A DNA stretch of 64,000 bases from Alphaproteobacteria bacterium (GTDB taxonomy: Bacteria > Pseudomonadota > Alphaproteobacteria > Micavibrionales > UBA2020). This document shows, one piece after another, positions 1-7,023 of the stretch. Position numbers and translations under genes: made by a program. The notes below the pieces were generated by a model. It did not search any database and had not been told where the DNA came from. It saw only the letters and a list, made by a program, of their open reading frames with translations. The number at the start of each line of letters is the position of its first letter. Position 1 is the stretch's first letter. Where the stretch lies: the NCBI GenBank assembly GCA_016794125.1, contig JAEUKT010000001.1, positions 1-64,000 on the forward strand, written 5' to 3'.

Positions 1-71
1 GCGTTGTAATTGAAGTCGTCGCCAATCTTCCGCTTCCAAAACTCGGGATTTTTTAAAGGTTGCTCTTGCAT
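1..71 (-). CDS. Hypothetical protein, N-terminal part (cut by window start)
   Basis: An ATG at 71-69 on the minus strand is preceded by a strong GAGGGGG ribosome site and opens a frame that runs without a stop off the left edge (23 visible codons, beginning MQEQPLKNPEFWKRKIG). It lies 10 bp downstream of the stop of the next minus-strand gene, so it is probably the following gene of the same operon. The visible part is too short for any family assignment. Function unknown. Confidence 0.5.
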   Translation of the reverse strand, partial: MQEQPLKNPEFWKRKIGDDFNYN

Positions 72-81
72 GGCTGCCCCC

Positions 82-309
82 TCACGCCGCGCGTTGTTCT
101 GCGGAAAGCATCACGTCCACAAAGTTCGCGGCTCCCCCTGCTTGTTCGATAAGGGAGGCTGCAAAAGCTTCGTACATAAGAGGCGTAGCGATTGCGGGGC
201 TGGTCACTTTAAGGCTGGTCACTTCTTCCCCTTGGATACGGGAAAGAAAGCGGTTCGGCTCTGCGCTGATTTCGATGGTCAGGCCGTTCCATTTCATTTG
301 TGTTTTCAT
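82..309 (-). CDS. Hypothetical 75-aa protein
   Basis: Small acidic protein beginning MKTQMKWNGLTIEIS. I chose the ATG at 309 because AAGGA sits about eight bases upstream, whereas a longer frame to 360 has no ribosome site. The pattern of alternating hydrophobic residues in the first half followed by an Ala-rich helix suggests a small soluble alpha/beta fold, but I do not recognise a family. It sits in a row of short same-strand genes (1-71, 330-473, 548-703) typical of the regulatory or cargo end of an integrated element. No catalytic motif is visible. Confidence 0.5.
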   Translation of the reverse strand: MKTQMKWNGLTIEISAEPNRFLSRIQGEEVTSLKVTSPAIATPLMYEAFAASLIEQAGGAANFVDVMLSAEQRAA

Positions 310-329
310 TTTCTGCTTCCTTCTTGGAT

Positions 330-473
330 TTACGGGTTTCGCATGAAACCCGAACGCCAAGCGGCGAGCGCGAGCGGGGTGTACGGCGGCAAGGGCGGCG
401 CAGGCCGAGGGGTATCACCCATGCTGCACAAGCTCTTGCGCGGAAGCATGGGGATACGGCCTGCGCCGTTCAT
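330..473 (-). CDS. Possible 47-aa proline-rich microprotein
   Basis: Short minus-strand frame beginning MNGAGRIPMLPRKS, with AAGGG six bases before the ATG and about 20 bp between its stop and the next gene on the same strand. The composition (Pro, Arg, Ala) is unusual and could also be produced by chance in GC-rich DNA, so this is a tentative call supported only by the ribosome site and the spacing within a run of small co-directional genes. No family recognised. Confidence 0.3.
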   Translation of the reverse strand: MNGAGRIPMLPRKSLCSMGDTPRPAPPLPPYTPLALAAWRSGFMRNP

Positions 474-547
474 CGAAGACCCTTGCGCCGTGAGGGGTTA
501 AGACCCCTTACTTAATTTGCATCCATATTTTCTTGCGAAAGCGATTG

Positions 548-703
548 TTACCCGAATGGGCGAAGACTCCGTAGGAGGCTTCGTGAGCCTGCGAATAAAG
601 CGCGGTGCGCTGCTTGCAGCGCATTTGCCATGACTTGCGCTTGTCTGTTTTCTAAGGCGTGGCAGTCGCCTTCGGTCAAGTTAATCCGCTGGTTCTGGCT
701 CAT
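548..703 (-). CDS. Small helical protein, 51 aa
   Basis: Protein beginning MSQNQRINLTEGDCHALENR and ending in an amphipathic helix rich in Ala, Leu and Arg (ALFAGSRSLLRSLRPFG). The layout, an INLT-type strand followed by a long Ala/Arg helix, resembles short uncharacterised alphaproteobacterial proteins I have seen, but function is not known. GAGG lies about seven bases before the chosen ATG. An alternative ATG at 757 gives 18 more residues with a poorer ribosome site. It heads the group of small minus-strand genes at the window's left edge. Confidence 0.4.
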   Translation of the reverse strand: MSQNQRINLTEGDCHALENRQAQVMANALQAAHRALFAGSRSLLRSLRPFG

Positions 704-986
704 CGTCCAGCCTCGGCCTTTGAAACTGTTTGTTCCTCTTACGCTGCAACTGTCCATCGTTCCTTAGATGCGTCAAAGGGTGCTGCTCTACGCAGTTTCT
801 ATGCTCCTGCATTTCTGGCCGCTGTCGGCCTTCTTATTCTGCATCCTGGCATCTGTTCGCCTTAATGCCTGCAAACCCTGACGGTTTTCTCCACAAGGGT
901 TCCGCCAAGTGCAGGCAGGCGATACGAGCTGCTCAGTCCGCTCCATGAAGGCCGCGAGGTCGCGGTCAGAAAAACAGGAGCGAAAC

Positions 987-1184
987 ATGACGTACATCAT
1001 CACGACGCAGGAACTCGAACACCTGAGCGAAGCGGAACTGCACCAGAAGTTTCACGCGATACTGAACGATCTCGCCCGCCGCAATATGGCGGCGGCGAAT
1101 TGCCCGCTGGCGACGGTGACACTTGAAAACATCCGTCGCGCAATTCAGCGCAAACGGGCGCGCGCGCCTCGCCCGCGTTTCTAG
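987..1184 (+). CDS. Hypothetical 65-aa protein
   Basis: Small protein starting MTYIITTQELEHLSEAELHQ, with an excellent ribosome site (CAGGAG, six bases before the ATG). The predicted helices (LSEAELHQKFHAILNDLAR) and strongly basic tail (IQRKRARAPRPRF) suggest a small DNA- or RNA-associated protein, but no family is recognised. It is followed after about 10 bp by a perfect stem-loop terminator shared with the converging gene at 1228-2076. A longer frame starting at 909 is not supported by a ribosome site. Confidence 0.6.
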   Translation: MTYIITTQELEHLSEAELHQKFHAILNDLARRNMAAANCPLATVTLENIRRAIQRKRARAPRPRF

Positions 1185-1194
1185 CGCGGCAAAA

Positions 1195-1224
1195 AAAGGG
1201 GGCGCGTTATTACGCGCCCCCTTT
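1195..1224. terminator. Bidirectional rho-independent terminator
   Basis: A perfect 12-bp inverted repeat (AAAGGGGGCGCG at 1195-1206 and its complement at 1213-1224) around the 6-base loop TTATTA. The A-tract on the left and T-tract on the right make it work in both directions, closing the plus-strand gene ending at 1184 and the minus-strand gene ending at 1228. Confidence 0.85.
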
Positions 1225-1227
1225 CCA

Positions 1228-2076
1228 TTAGTCTTTAGCTAAGTCAATTTCAAATTCGTCATCGTCGTTATGTCCCTGCAATCTTGCAAGTTCTTCAACA
1301 TCTTCAGCCGTGGCAACTTTGAGACCAATTTTTTTATATATTTGGAGAATTTTGTTTTGGCGATCATTGTACTCCGTGTCATTTTCTGTCCATCTGCGGC
1401 CGCCCGTAACGCGCATAATGTGTTCCTTATTGCGCTCTCCGTGCATTTGCTTCGGGAAAAAGTCAGTAGGGTCACGCTTTTCCATTTCCTTCCCGTCAAG
1501 ACTTACGATAGGCATTGAGAAAGCCGTGTTTCCTGCACGTCGAAGCAACTTTAAATCTACAGATATAGATTTACCGTCTGCGGATTTACCTTTTCCTGTA
1601 ATAATCACCGCCTTTTCTTCTCGTATTACGTCGATGCCCTCAAGTTGCAATCCCTTGATGTTCGCATTGGTATCAAACAACGCGAAGCCAATAACATCAG
1701 AGAGTATCGTGAACATATTAGACGGCGATTGGATAAACGGTAAAACGTCATGCCAAACTTCGCCCTGAAAAAAGCGCTCACCTTGCAGATAGAAGAGTAA
1801 AGTGCTGCAAATATCCTTTGCACTAGGAAGATCAGAGGGCAACCCTTCAAGCTCCCCAAGTCTTTGGTGTACCAAATCGGCTGCGGGAGCAATCAATTCG
1901 GCTTCCGATAGACGTTTCAAGTCATACGTCGTATCGGATAACATTGCGGCTCTGCTTCCATAGCCGAAGTACGCAGCCACAATTTCATGTGCATGCGTTG
2001 CTTTAAGTTTAGCGTTGTTATTGGAGTATTTTTTACGCAGATGATCCGCGCAAGATTTAGCGATGTCTGATTGCAT
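1228..2076 (-). CDS. Hypothetical protein with plasmid/island-type N-terminal domain
   Basis: 282-aa protein. The N-terminal stretch (residues about 8-50, containing LKATHAHEIVAAYFGYGSRAAML) resembles a short helical module I associate with uncharacterised proteins on plasmids and islands, where a Lys-Leu-Lys-x-x-His-Ala-x-Glu pattern precedes Phe-Gly-Tyr. The rest has no motif I recognise. The C-terminus is acidic (NDDDEFEIDLAKD). The gene is isolated, with GGAGG before its ATG, faces the SOS cassette divergently and shares a terminator with the converging gene at 987. Function unknown. Confidence 0.6.
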   Translation of the reverse strand: MQSDIAKSCADHLRKKYSNNNAKLKATHAHEIVAAYFGYGSRAAMLSDTTYDLKRLSEAELIAPAADLVHQRLGELEGLPSDLPSAKDICSTLLFYLQGERFFQGEVWHDVLPFIQSPSNMFTILSDVIGFALFDTNANIKGLQLEGIDVIREEKAVIITGKGKSADGKSISVDLKLLRRAGNTAFSMPIVSLDGKEMEKRDPTDFFPKQMHGERNKEHIMRVTGGRRWTENDTEYNDRQNKILQIYKKIGLKVATAEDVEELARLQGHNDDDEFEIDLAKD

Positions 2077-2262
2077 GATGCAACCTCCTTTAATGTGCCA
2101 GCTAATTCCGTAGTCAAGAATGTTTAAGAACTACTAGCGCCAGCGGTTAAAGAAGGTAGCGAGTAGATACTCAGATTTTTAGTTGTCGTCTTTTCGGTCA
2201 TTCTCACCCGAGGCATCGACTCCGACTCCGAGGCTATAAGACGGGGAAATATTTTGCAAGAT

Positions 2263-2283
2263 TGTGGATAAGCCTGTGGATAC
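2263..2283 (+). promoter_or_regulatory. Pair of DnaA-box-like sites
   Basis: TGTGGATAA at 2263-2271 is the exact complement of the consensus DnaA box TTATCCACA. A second copy with one mismatch, TGTGGATAC, lies at 2275-2283 in the same orientation, 12 bp apart, about one helical turn. The pair sits in an AT-rich intergenic stretch upstream of the SOS promoter. It could be a DnaA-controlled site, part of a replication origin of a former mobile element, or coincidence. Confidence 0.4.
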
Positions 2284-2298
2284 GCTTTAAGATCGTTC

Positions 2299-2327
2299 TT
2301 GATTTCGAATCTAAGCCATTGTATTAT
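2299..2327 (+). promoter_or_regulatory. Sigma-70 promoter of the SOS cassette
   Basis: TTGATT (2299-2304) and TATTAT (2322-2327) are separated by exactly 17 bp, pointing toward the 60-aa gene at 2423. The LexA box begins 15 bp after the -10 element, so bound LexA would cover the transcription start and early transcribed region. The remainder of the 2077-2422 intergenic stretch holds the DnaA-box pair and no gene I can support. Confidence 0.6.
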
Positions 2328-2342
2328 ATATGTTTCCTATTT

Positions 2343-2357
2343 GTTCCTTGTCTGTTC
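2343..2357 (+). promoter_or_regulatory. LexA (SOS) box, alphaproteobacterial type
   Basis: GTTC at 2343-2346 and GTTC at 2354-2357 with exactly seven bases between: the direct-repeat operator GTTC-N7-GTTC bound by LexA in Alphaproteobacteria. It lies just downstream of a good sigma-70 promoter and 66 bp upstream of a gene pair containing a Y-family polymerase, the classic target of SOS control, which makes a chance match unlikely. Confidence 0.85.
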
Positions 2358-2422
2358 ATATTTTTGCTGTTAGCCTGACCTAATCCCGACCGCCTCCGGT
2401 CGCGGTTAGCAGGAGAAATTTC

Positions 2423-2605
2423 ATGGCAGAAAAAGAACTGAAAAAATCCGATGTGCGCGAATTGGAAGATGCCCTGACTGTGGCGAAAATCGCCTGTCAC
2501 CGTTTCAAAAGCAAAGTCACTTACGCTGGCAATCTCTACGATTGCGCGGAAGACGTCATTCACGCCATAGAGCAGATGACGAAAGAAACACCTAATTTGG
2601 CTTGA
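2423..2605 (+). CDS. 60-aa SOS-controlled small protein
   Basis: First gene behind the LexA box, with AGGAG before its ATG. The protein (starts MAEKELKKSDVRELEDALTV) is charged and mostly helical, with a central basic patch (HRFKSKVTYAG) and an acidic second helix (DCAEDVIHAIEQM). Its TGA overlaps the TTG start of the polymerase gene by two bases, so the two are translationally coupled. That arrangement recalls umuD-umuC, but the protein is far too short and lacks the Ser-Lys dyad of UmuD. I infer a polymerase accessory or an SOS regulator; the family is not recognised. Confidence 0.7.
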   Translation: MAEKELKKSDVRELEDALTVAKIACHRFKSKVTYAGNLYDCAEDVIHAIEQMTKETPNLA

Positions 2606-3897
2606 AGTATGCGCCTCTTTTCAACCCCTACCAGAAACCAGCAATGCGAAAACCAACCACCATTGAGACACTCTATCTCGATTTCGACGGGTTTTTCGCA
2701 TCCGTCATGCAACAGGCTATGTCGCATTTGCGCGGCAAGCCTGTGGGCGTAATCCCGTTTGATACTTCGGCGGCTAATTCCACCATCGTTATTGCCTGTT
2801 CAAAGGAAGCCAAGGCGAAGGGCTGTAAGAACGTCATGCCCGTCAGGGAGGCGCGAAACATCTGCCCTGAACTCGTCCTCGTCACCCAACGCCCCGATTT
2901 GTACCGAAGGGCACACAACGCGCTTCTAAATGAAATTTCCTGCGAAATTCCCATCGAAACCGTGAAGTCCATTGATGAACTATGCTGCAAGCTCGATAGC
3001 AGGGACATAGCCGACCCTGCAAAACTCGCGCAGCGCATCAAAGCCCGCATAAACAAAAACATAGGCGATCAGATAACTTGCTCTATTGGCTTTGCCGCTA
3101 ACCGTATGCTGGCTAAAATCGCTGGCAAAAGAAACAAACCCAACGGCGTAACTATCTGGCGGCCGGAAGACTTGCCTGAACCGTTATTCGCCCTGTCCTT
3201 CGAGGATATTCCGGGCGTGGGAAAAAGCATGACAGCGCGGCTTGAAAAAGCTGGCATCTTTACGGTGCAAGACCTTTACAACGCGCAGTCCAAGCATCTT
3301 CGCCGCCTGTGGAACAACGTGACGGGGGAGCGCATGTGGTATGCACTGCATGGCTACGAAATTCAGGCCGAGTCTACCGAACGCGGAATGTTCGGCCATG
3401 CCCGCGTTATGCCCCCTCAACACCGCACCATCGAACATGCAAAAGACTGTTCCCGCTTGCTATTGACCAAAGCGGCGTACCGTATGCGGCGCGATAAATT
3501 CTATGCAAGTTCCCTTTCGCTATGGCTGGATATGCGCGACGGTCAATGGGGTAAATGGCAGGAACTGCCTTGTGTGCAGGATGATTTGGCCTGTCTAGAA
3601 GCCCTCGGCGCTCTTTGGAAGATCGCCGTCATGACAATCTCGCCAAAGGCAGAGATTGTTCGCGTCGGCGTGACGCTGGGTGAACTTACACCCGTGACAG
3701 AGCGGCAACTTGACCTTCTCCTGAACGACGACAAACAACGCCAGAAGAGTGAGAAACTCACGCAAGCCGTAGATCACTTAAACAGTAAATTCGGCAAGCG
3801 TGTGGCAACTTTCGGGTGGTGGGTTCCCCCTCCAGGCGGTTTTGCCGGAGGCAAGATTTCCTATACCCGTATTCCTTCAGCGGAGGATTTCTGGTGA
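2602..3897 (+). CDS. Y-family (DinB/UmuC-like) translesion DNA polymerase
   Basis: 431-aa lesion-bypass polymerase. Metal-binding residues are present: the first aspartate in YLDFDGFF (D27) and the Asp-Glu pair in SIDEL (D125, E126). The steric-gate region reads GFFASV. A helix-hairpin-helix motif (IPGVGKSMTARL) marks the thumb, followed by a little-finger domain. There is no obvious beta-clamp motif that I can point to, and the C-terminus (GGKISYTRIPSAEDFW) resembles island/plasmid ImpB-type proteins rather than chromosomal DinB. Start taken as TTG overlapping the upstream TGA; ATG at 2644 is an alternative. SOS-regulated through the box at 2343. Likely raises mutagenesis or damage tolerance after DNA damage. 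Confidence 0.9.
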   Translation: MKYAPLFNPYQKPAMRKPTTIETLYLDFDGFFASVMQQAMSHLRGKPVGVIPFDTSAANSTIVIACSKEAKAKGCKNVMPVREARNICPELVLVTQRPDLYRRAHNALLNEISCEIPIETVKSIDELCCKLDSRDIADPAKLAQRIKARINKNIGDQITCSIGFAANRMLAKIAGKRNKPNGVTIWRPEDLPEPLFALSFEDIPGVGKSMTARLEKAGIFTVQDLYNAQSKHLRRLWNNVTGERMWYALHGYEIQAESTERGMFGHARVMPPQHRTIEHAKDCSRLLLTKAAYRMRRDKFYASSLSLWLDMRDGQWGKWQELPCVQDDLACLEALGALWKIAVMTISPKAEIVRVGVTLGELTPVTERQLDLLLNDDKQRQKSEKLTQAVDHLNSKFGKRVATFGWWVPPPGGFAGGKISYTRIPSAEDFW

Positions 3898-4148
3898 GCT
3901 GGAAGGATGACATGAAGTTGAGGGATTTGGACGACAGCACATTGATAGAGGCAACATGTGTGCGTTGCCTCTATATGTGGAAGCAAAGCCCCGTTCAGCT
4001 TCTTATCAAGGTCGACCATCGGGATGTTTATATGGTTGAAGTAGAAAAAAATCTTGCCTGCCCCCGCCCTAACTGTCGCCATGTTGGAACAAGGATTGCG
4101 CTTATCCGCAACCACGACACGAGCGGTTTTGTGGGTGGGATGCCGTGA
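3894..4148 (+). CDS. Small putative zinc-ribbon protein, 84 aa
   Basis: GTG start at 3894 overlaps the polymerase stop codon (GTGA) and has GGAGG seven bases upstream, so this is the third gene of the SOS operon. The protein carries a CVRC pair (first half) and a second cysteine pair in CPRPNC, spacing that suggests a zinc ribbon. The central part alternates hydrophobic residues as in a beta-sheet (VQLLIKVDHRDVYMVEV). Function unknown; linkage suggests a role with the polymerase, for instance DNA or protein binding. Confidence 0.65.
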   Translation: MSWKDDMKLRDLDDSTLIEATCVRCLYMWKQSPVQLLIKVDHRDVYMVEVEKNLACPRPNCRHVGTRIALIRNHDTSGFVGGMP

Positions 4149-4223
4149 CTTTCGACCTATATAAAATCAAATGGAACAGCTAAGATAGTCCATCAGGTTC
4201 GGGAAATTAAGAGACAAGAAATA

Positions 4224-4880
4224 ATGTGTGGCCGCTTCGCAGTAGTCAAAAAATTAGAGGAAATCGCTGCCTACTATAAGGCGCAGCTTGTCGATGGCGA
4301 CGAATGGCGCGAAAGCTACAATATCGCGCCTACGCAGTGCGTCCCTGTTCTTGTCGAAACCGACAAAGGGCGCGAATTGCGCCTGATGAAGTGGGGCTTG
4401 CTGCCGCATTGGTGCAAAGACCCGAAGAAAGCCGTGTTTAATGCGCGTAGTGAAACTATCGCTGAAAACCGTTTTTTCAGTGATAGCTTCAAAAAGCGGA
4501 GGTGCATTGTACCCGTAACCGGCTTTTACGAGTGGAAAGTAATAGATAAGCAGCGTTATCCGACTTACTTTACACCAAAGGAAGGGCTGTTTTCCTTCTG
4601 CGGTATTTGGAGCGATTGGACTTCACCTGAAGGAGAGAAGATTAATACTTTCTCGATCATCACGACAACTCCAAATGATGTTGTCGGGAAAATTCATGAC
4701 CGAATGCCAGCAGCGATTACAAGCAACATGATTGGCGCTTGGCTCGGCGCGAACACTTCAAGCGACGACCTAAAATCGTTTCTGGCTCCCTATCCTGCAA
4801 GTCAAATGATGGGCATTGAGGTTTCGCAGTATGTGAACAAATTTGCGAACCCCGGGGAAAAATGCATAGAGCCTATTTGA
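4224..4880 (+). CDS. yedK: SOS response-associated peptidase, YedK/HMCES family
   Basis: 218-aa SRAP-domain protein. After Met removal the catalytic Cys2 (MCGRF) forms a thiazolidine cross-link with abasic sites in single-stranded DNA, shielding them from breakage and from error-prone bypass. All expected residues are visible: C2, N73 and R75 (NARSETI), E103 (GFYEWK) and H158 (IHDRMPAAI). Length matches the family. It lies 75 bp behind the SOS cassette on the same strand; no GTTC-N7-GTTC box of its own is seen, so co-transcription with the polymerase is plausible. yedK next to SOS polymerases is a known genomic association. Confidence 0.95.
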   Translation: MCGRFAVVKKLEEIAAYYKAQLVDGDEWRESYNIAPTQCVPVLVETDKGRELRLMKWGLLPHWCKDPKKAVFNARSETIAENRFFSDSFKKRRCIVPVTGFYEWKVIDKQRYPTYFTPKEGLFSFCGIWSDWTSPEGEKINTFSIITTTPNDVVGKIHDRMPAAITSNMIGAWLGANTSSDDLKSFLAPYPASQMMGIEVSQYVNKFANPGEKCIEPI

Positions 4881-6713
4881 TTAGGCGATCTTTCTAGATA
4901 TTTCTCGGAACCAGTCAACAATCTCTGTATATGAATTGCGATTTTGCAATCTCGCAATAGTCATTTTTGCGGCTGCATCGTCATTCAACCAATGTTTAAG
5001 GGATCGCCTATCGAATCTTCGCTGACCTGTCAGATTGAAAATCTCAGTTTCCACATCGCAGTTGTCATCGAGAGTAAAGGCTAACGTGCCAGCATGTGCT
5101 GATAACGCTTCATTTATCGCGTCAATGTGTAGGTAGTTTTCAAGTTCGCGCTTTTGAGTCAAATAACCTCTCGACCCATCAGTACGGGCATTTACCGCGT
5201 CTTTTGCTGCCTGATACTTATAAGTGCCATCAGGTCTTTGCTGGTCTCTATCATAAATATGAATTTCAGGTATGGCGAGGTTTTTAAGATAACGTTGATT
5301 AACCCACTCTTGAAGTGTGCTTCCACCCAGAACAATAAAAGCAACTCTATGGTCATTAGCAATATCTGGAATAGTGGGGTCGGCAGCACGACACAATTTA
5401 TTAATGTGCTTCAAAAATTGAATATCATGCGGACCTTCAACGCAGACTAAGGTGCGAACCCGTTTGTCGGGGATAATGCCAAGGTCGGTAGCCACATCCT
5501 TTAAAACATCATCATCCGCCACTTTAACAATACGCTGATTAGTTGCATTGGTAGTAACATGTCTTACAGAAGCGACAGGTATCAGAGAAGCGAGTGCTGG
5601 AACGTGGGTGGTTAGCAAAACCTGGCACCCCTCAACAGAGGACAAAGTTTGCAGAGCTTCTATAATTTTCCTTTGATTATTTGGGTGTTGTGCCGTTTCA
5701 GGCTCCTCAATCGCATAAATGATATTCACCTTATGATGGGCACTTTTCAGTCTTTCTGCCTCTGCTCTAAAGAAACTAAATAAGATAAGGCGGCGAACTC
5801 CACTACCCCGCTTATTGACGGGGATATTGTCGTCGCCGCTTAAAGTGATTTTAAATAAGGTGTCCCATTTAGGGTCTGCACGAAAATTTGGAAGTAGTTG
5901 CTCCGCTAGGGTGGCATCAAAGTCAGATAATTTATCTATAGTACGATTAGCAACATCTAATGCTCGTGCTTTTACCTTGTCTTTGACAGCGGCTAACTCA
6001 TCCTGAACCTCCTCTAATGCTTGTTTAATAGCGACTTTAAGAGGGTCTTGAACTTCAAGATCTTCATCCGTGGATGGCCTATCCGCGCGAAAAAGAGCAT
6101 ATTCAGGAAGATAAGATGATAACTGTTCCCAAATAGCTTTTGCATCTTCTTTATCTAATTGAAGATCGGTTGATTGAGGATTTAAGTTAGTTTGACTTCC
6201 CCAAATGGCACGACGTAAGGCCACATTCGAGCGTGTATCAATACCCGTAGTTACTCCTAATGCATTCCCTTGAGTGCGTAACTCTGCATTTTTCTTGGCT
6301 AGAAGGTCGCTAAAACCCGTAAGAGTCGGATGATTAGCTACTGCGAATATTTTTCCCTTTTTTAGAGTAGCGTCGGAAAATTCCCAAACTTTGTGTAATT
6401 CAAGAAAGCCGTCTGCAGTTAATAAATGCTCGTCTGCGAGTGTTGTAACAGAAGTCTCATCAATAGTTAGTTGCGGCGGAAGGTCATCAAATACACAGCC
6501 AATTCGTAATTCACCAACATTACCGGCCCTCACGTTAATATCTGAATTATCAATCTTACCTAGAGGATGCTCAAAGAAAATTGCCAGAGCATCAAAAATG
6601 GAAGATTTACCAGCGTCATTTTTTCCAATGAAAGCAGTTAAAGCACCAATTGGAATACGCTGTTCGCCTTGATAGCCACGGAAATTTTTGATGATTATTT
6701 CTTTAATGAACAT
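4881..6713 (-). CDS. OLD-family ATP-dependent nuclease (AAA ATPase plus Toprim)
   Basis: 610-aa protein. N-terminal SMC/RecF-like ATPase: Walker A GKNDAGKSS (30-38), signature RGSGVRRL (302-309), Walker B IIYAIEEPE (331-339), switch histidine TTH (370). C-terminal Toprim nuclease: VEGPHD (425-430), metal-binding Asp pair in IYDRD (488, 490) and a downstream KRELENYL. Both activities therefore look intact. The best-known relative is phage P2 Old, an exclusion protein. No UvrD-type helicase partner (as in Gabija) and no reverse transcriptase are nearby, so this is a stand-alone OLD. AT-rich compared with the flanking chromosome. Probable phage-defence or DNA-maintenance role. The stop abuts yedK's stop. 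Confidence 0.9.
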   Translation of the reverse strand: MFIKEIIIKNFRGYQGEQRIPIGALTAFIGKNDAGKSSIFDALAIFFEHPLGKIDNSDINVRAGNVGELRIGCVFDDLPPQLTIDETSVTTLADEHLLTADGFLELHKVWEFSDATLKKGKIFAVANHPTLTGFSDLLAKKNAELRTQGNALGVTTGIDTRSNVALRRAIWGSQTNLNPQSTDLQLDKEDAKAIWEQLSSYLPEYALFRADRPSTDEDLEVQDPLKVAIKQALEEVQDELAAVKDKVKARALDVANRTIDKLSDFDATLAEQLLPNFRADPKWDTLFKITLSGDDNIPVNKRGSGVRRLILFSFFRAEAERLKSAHHKVNIIYAIEEPETAQHPNNQRKIIEALQTLSSVEGCQVLLTTHVPALASLIPVASVRHVTTNATNQRIVKVADDDVLKDVATDLGIIPDKRVRTLVCVEGPHDIQFLKHINKLCRAADPTIPDIANDHRVAFIVLGGSTLQEWVNQRYLKNLAIPEIHIYDRDQQRPDGTYKYQAAKDAVNARTDGSRGYLTQKRELENYLHIDAINEALSAHAGTLAFTLDDNCDVETEIFNLTGQRRFDRRSLKHWLNDDAAAKMTIARLQNRNSYTEIVDWFREISRKIA

Positions 6714-6719
6714 TTGATA

Positions 6720-6739
6720 CTCCTAAAAACACAATTAGG
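6720..6739 (-). promoter_or_regulatory. Hairpin that partly buries the OLD ribosome-binding site
   Basis: In the minus-strand transcript the sequence CCTAA (6739-6735), an 8-base loop and TTAGG (6726-6722) form a 5-bp stem. The Shine-Dalgarno AGGAG (6724-6720) begins inside the second arm. The structure could lower or regulate translation of the nuclease. Short stem, so only suggestive. Confidence 0.35.
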
Positions 6740-6821
6740 TTTTAATACATCGTGTGTAAAAAGTCTCGCATATCTACTGCACACAACAGTATGCGCTTGT
6801 TAGAAAATATATGATGAAGTA

Positions 6822-6860
6822 TTGACATAAGTTAATCGAAAGTGCTGATATAACAGCACT
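6822..6860 (+). promoter_or_regulatory. Promoter overlapped by a palindromic operator
   Basis: A perfect -35 TTGACA at 6822-6827 is followed, 18 bp on, by TGATAT (6846-6851) as a -10. The -10 lies inside a 7-bp inverted repeat, AGTGCTG (6841-6847) and CAGCACT (6854-6860) around ATATAA, the usual geometry of a repressor operator. The promoter points right, away from the OLD nuclease gene, into the hairpin-rich stretch 6861-7012, which has no supported gene on the plus strand. Confidence 0.5.
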
Positions 6861-7012
6861 GCGCTGGCTATGTCCTGTTCAGGACATTGATCGCCACCAT
6901 GACAATGTTCATCTGTCATTGCGCCCGTGAAACAGTCAGTCGTCCGACCTTTCCTGTTTCACGGTAGCATCGTATTCCGCGCCGACGTTCATCGGCGTTC
7001 TCGGTCTACGAT
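6861..7012 (+). ncRNA. Candidate structured RNA (four hairpins)
   Basis: Between OLD and the next gene lie four hairpins in 150 bases: ATGTCC/GGACAT (6870-6887), ATGACA/TGTCAT (6899-6919), a perfect 11-bp stem CCGTGAAACAG/CTGTTTCACGG (6925-6964) and GCCGA/TCGGC (6981-6996), the last enclosed by ATCGTA/TACGAT (6969-7012). Three loops contain GTTCA. No protein frame fits, and a good promoter lies directly upstream. I do not recognise a known RNA family. No U-tract terminator is evident at the 3' end. It could instead be a DNA-level protein-binding array. Confidence 0.4.
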
Positions 7013-7023
7013 TTCAGGAAGGC

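Noticed and set aside
10-501. Plus-strand 163-codon frame at the left edge
   Set aside because: No ribosome site, unnatural composition (many Cys, His, Arg), and it lies opposite three minus-strand frames that do have ribosome sites.
788-985. Minus-strand frame of about 65 codons facing the 987-1184 gene
   Set aside because: No ribosome site before its ATG and it overlaps the strong ribosome site and start of the plus-strand gene.
4149-4223. A second LexA box in front of yedK
   Set aside because: Only one GTTC is present in this interval and no partner is found seven bases away on either strand.
4881-6713. Gabija-type or retron system
   Set aside because: An OLD nuclease is present, but there is no UvrD-like helicase (GajB) and no reverse transcriptase anywhere in the neighbourhood.
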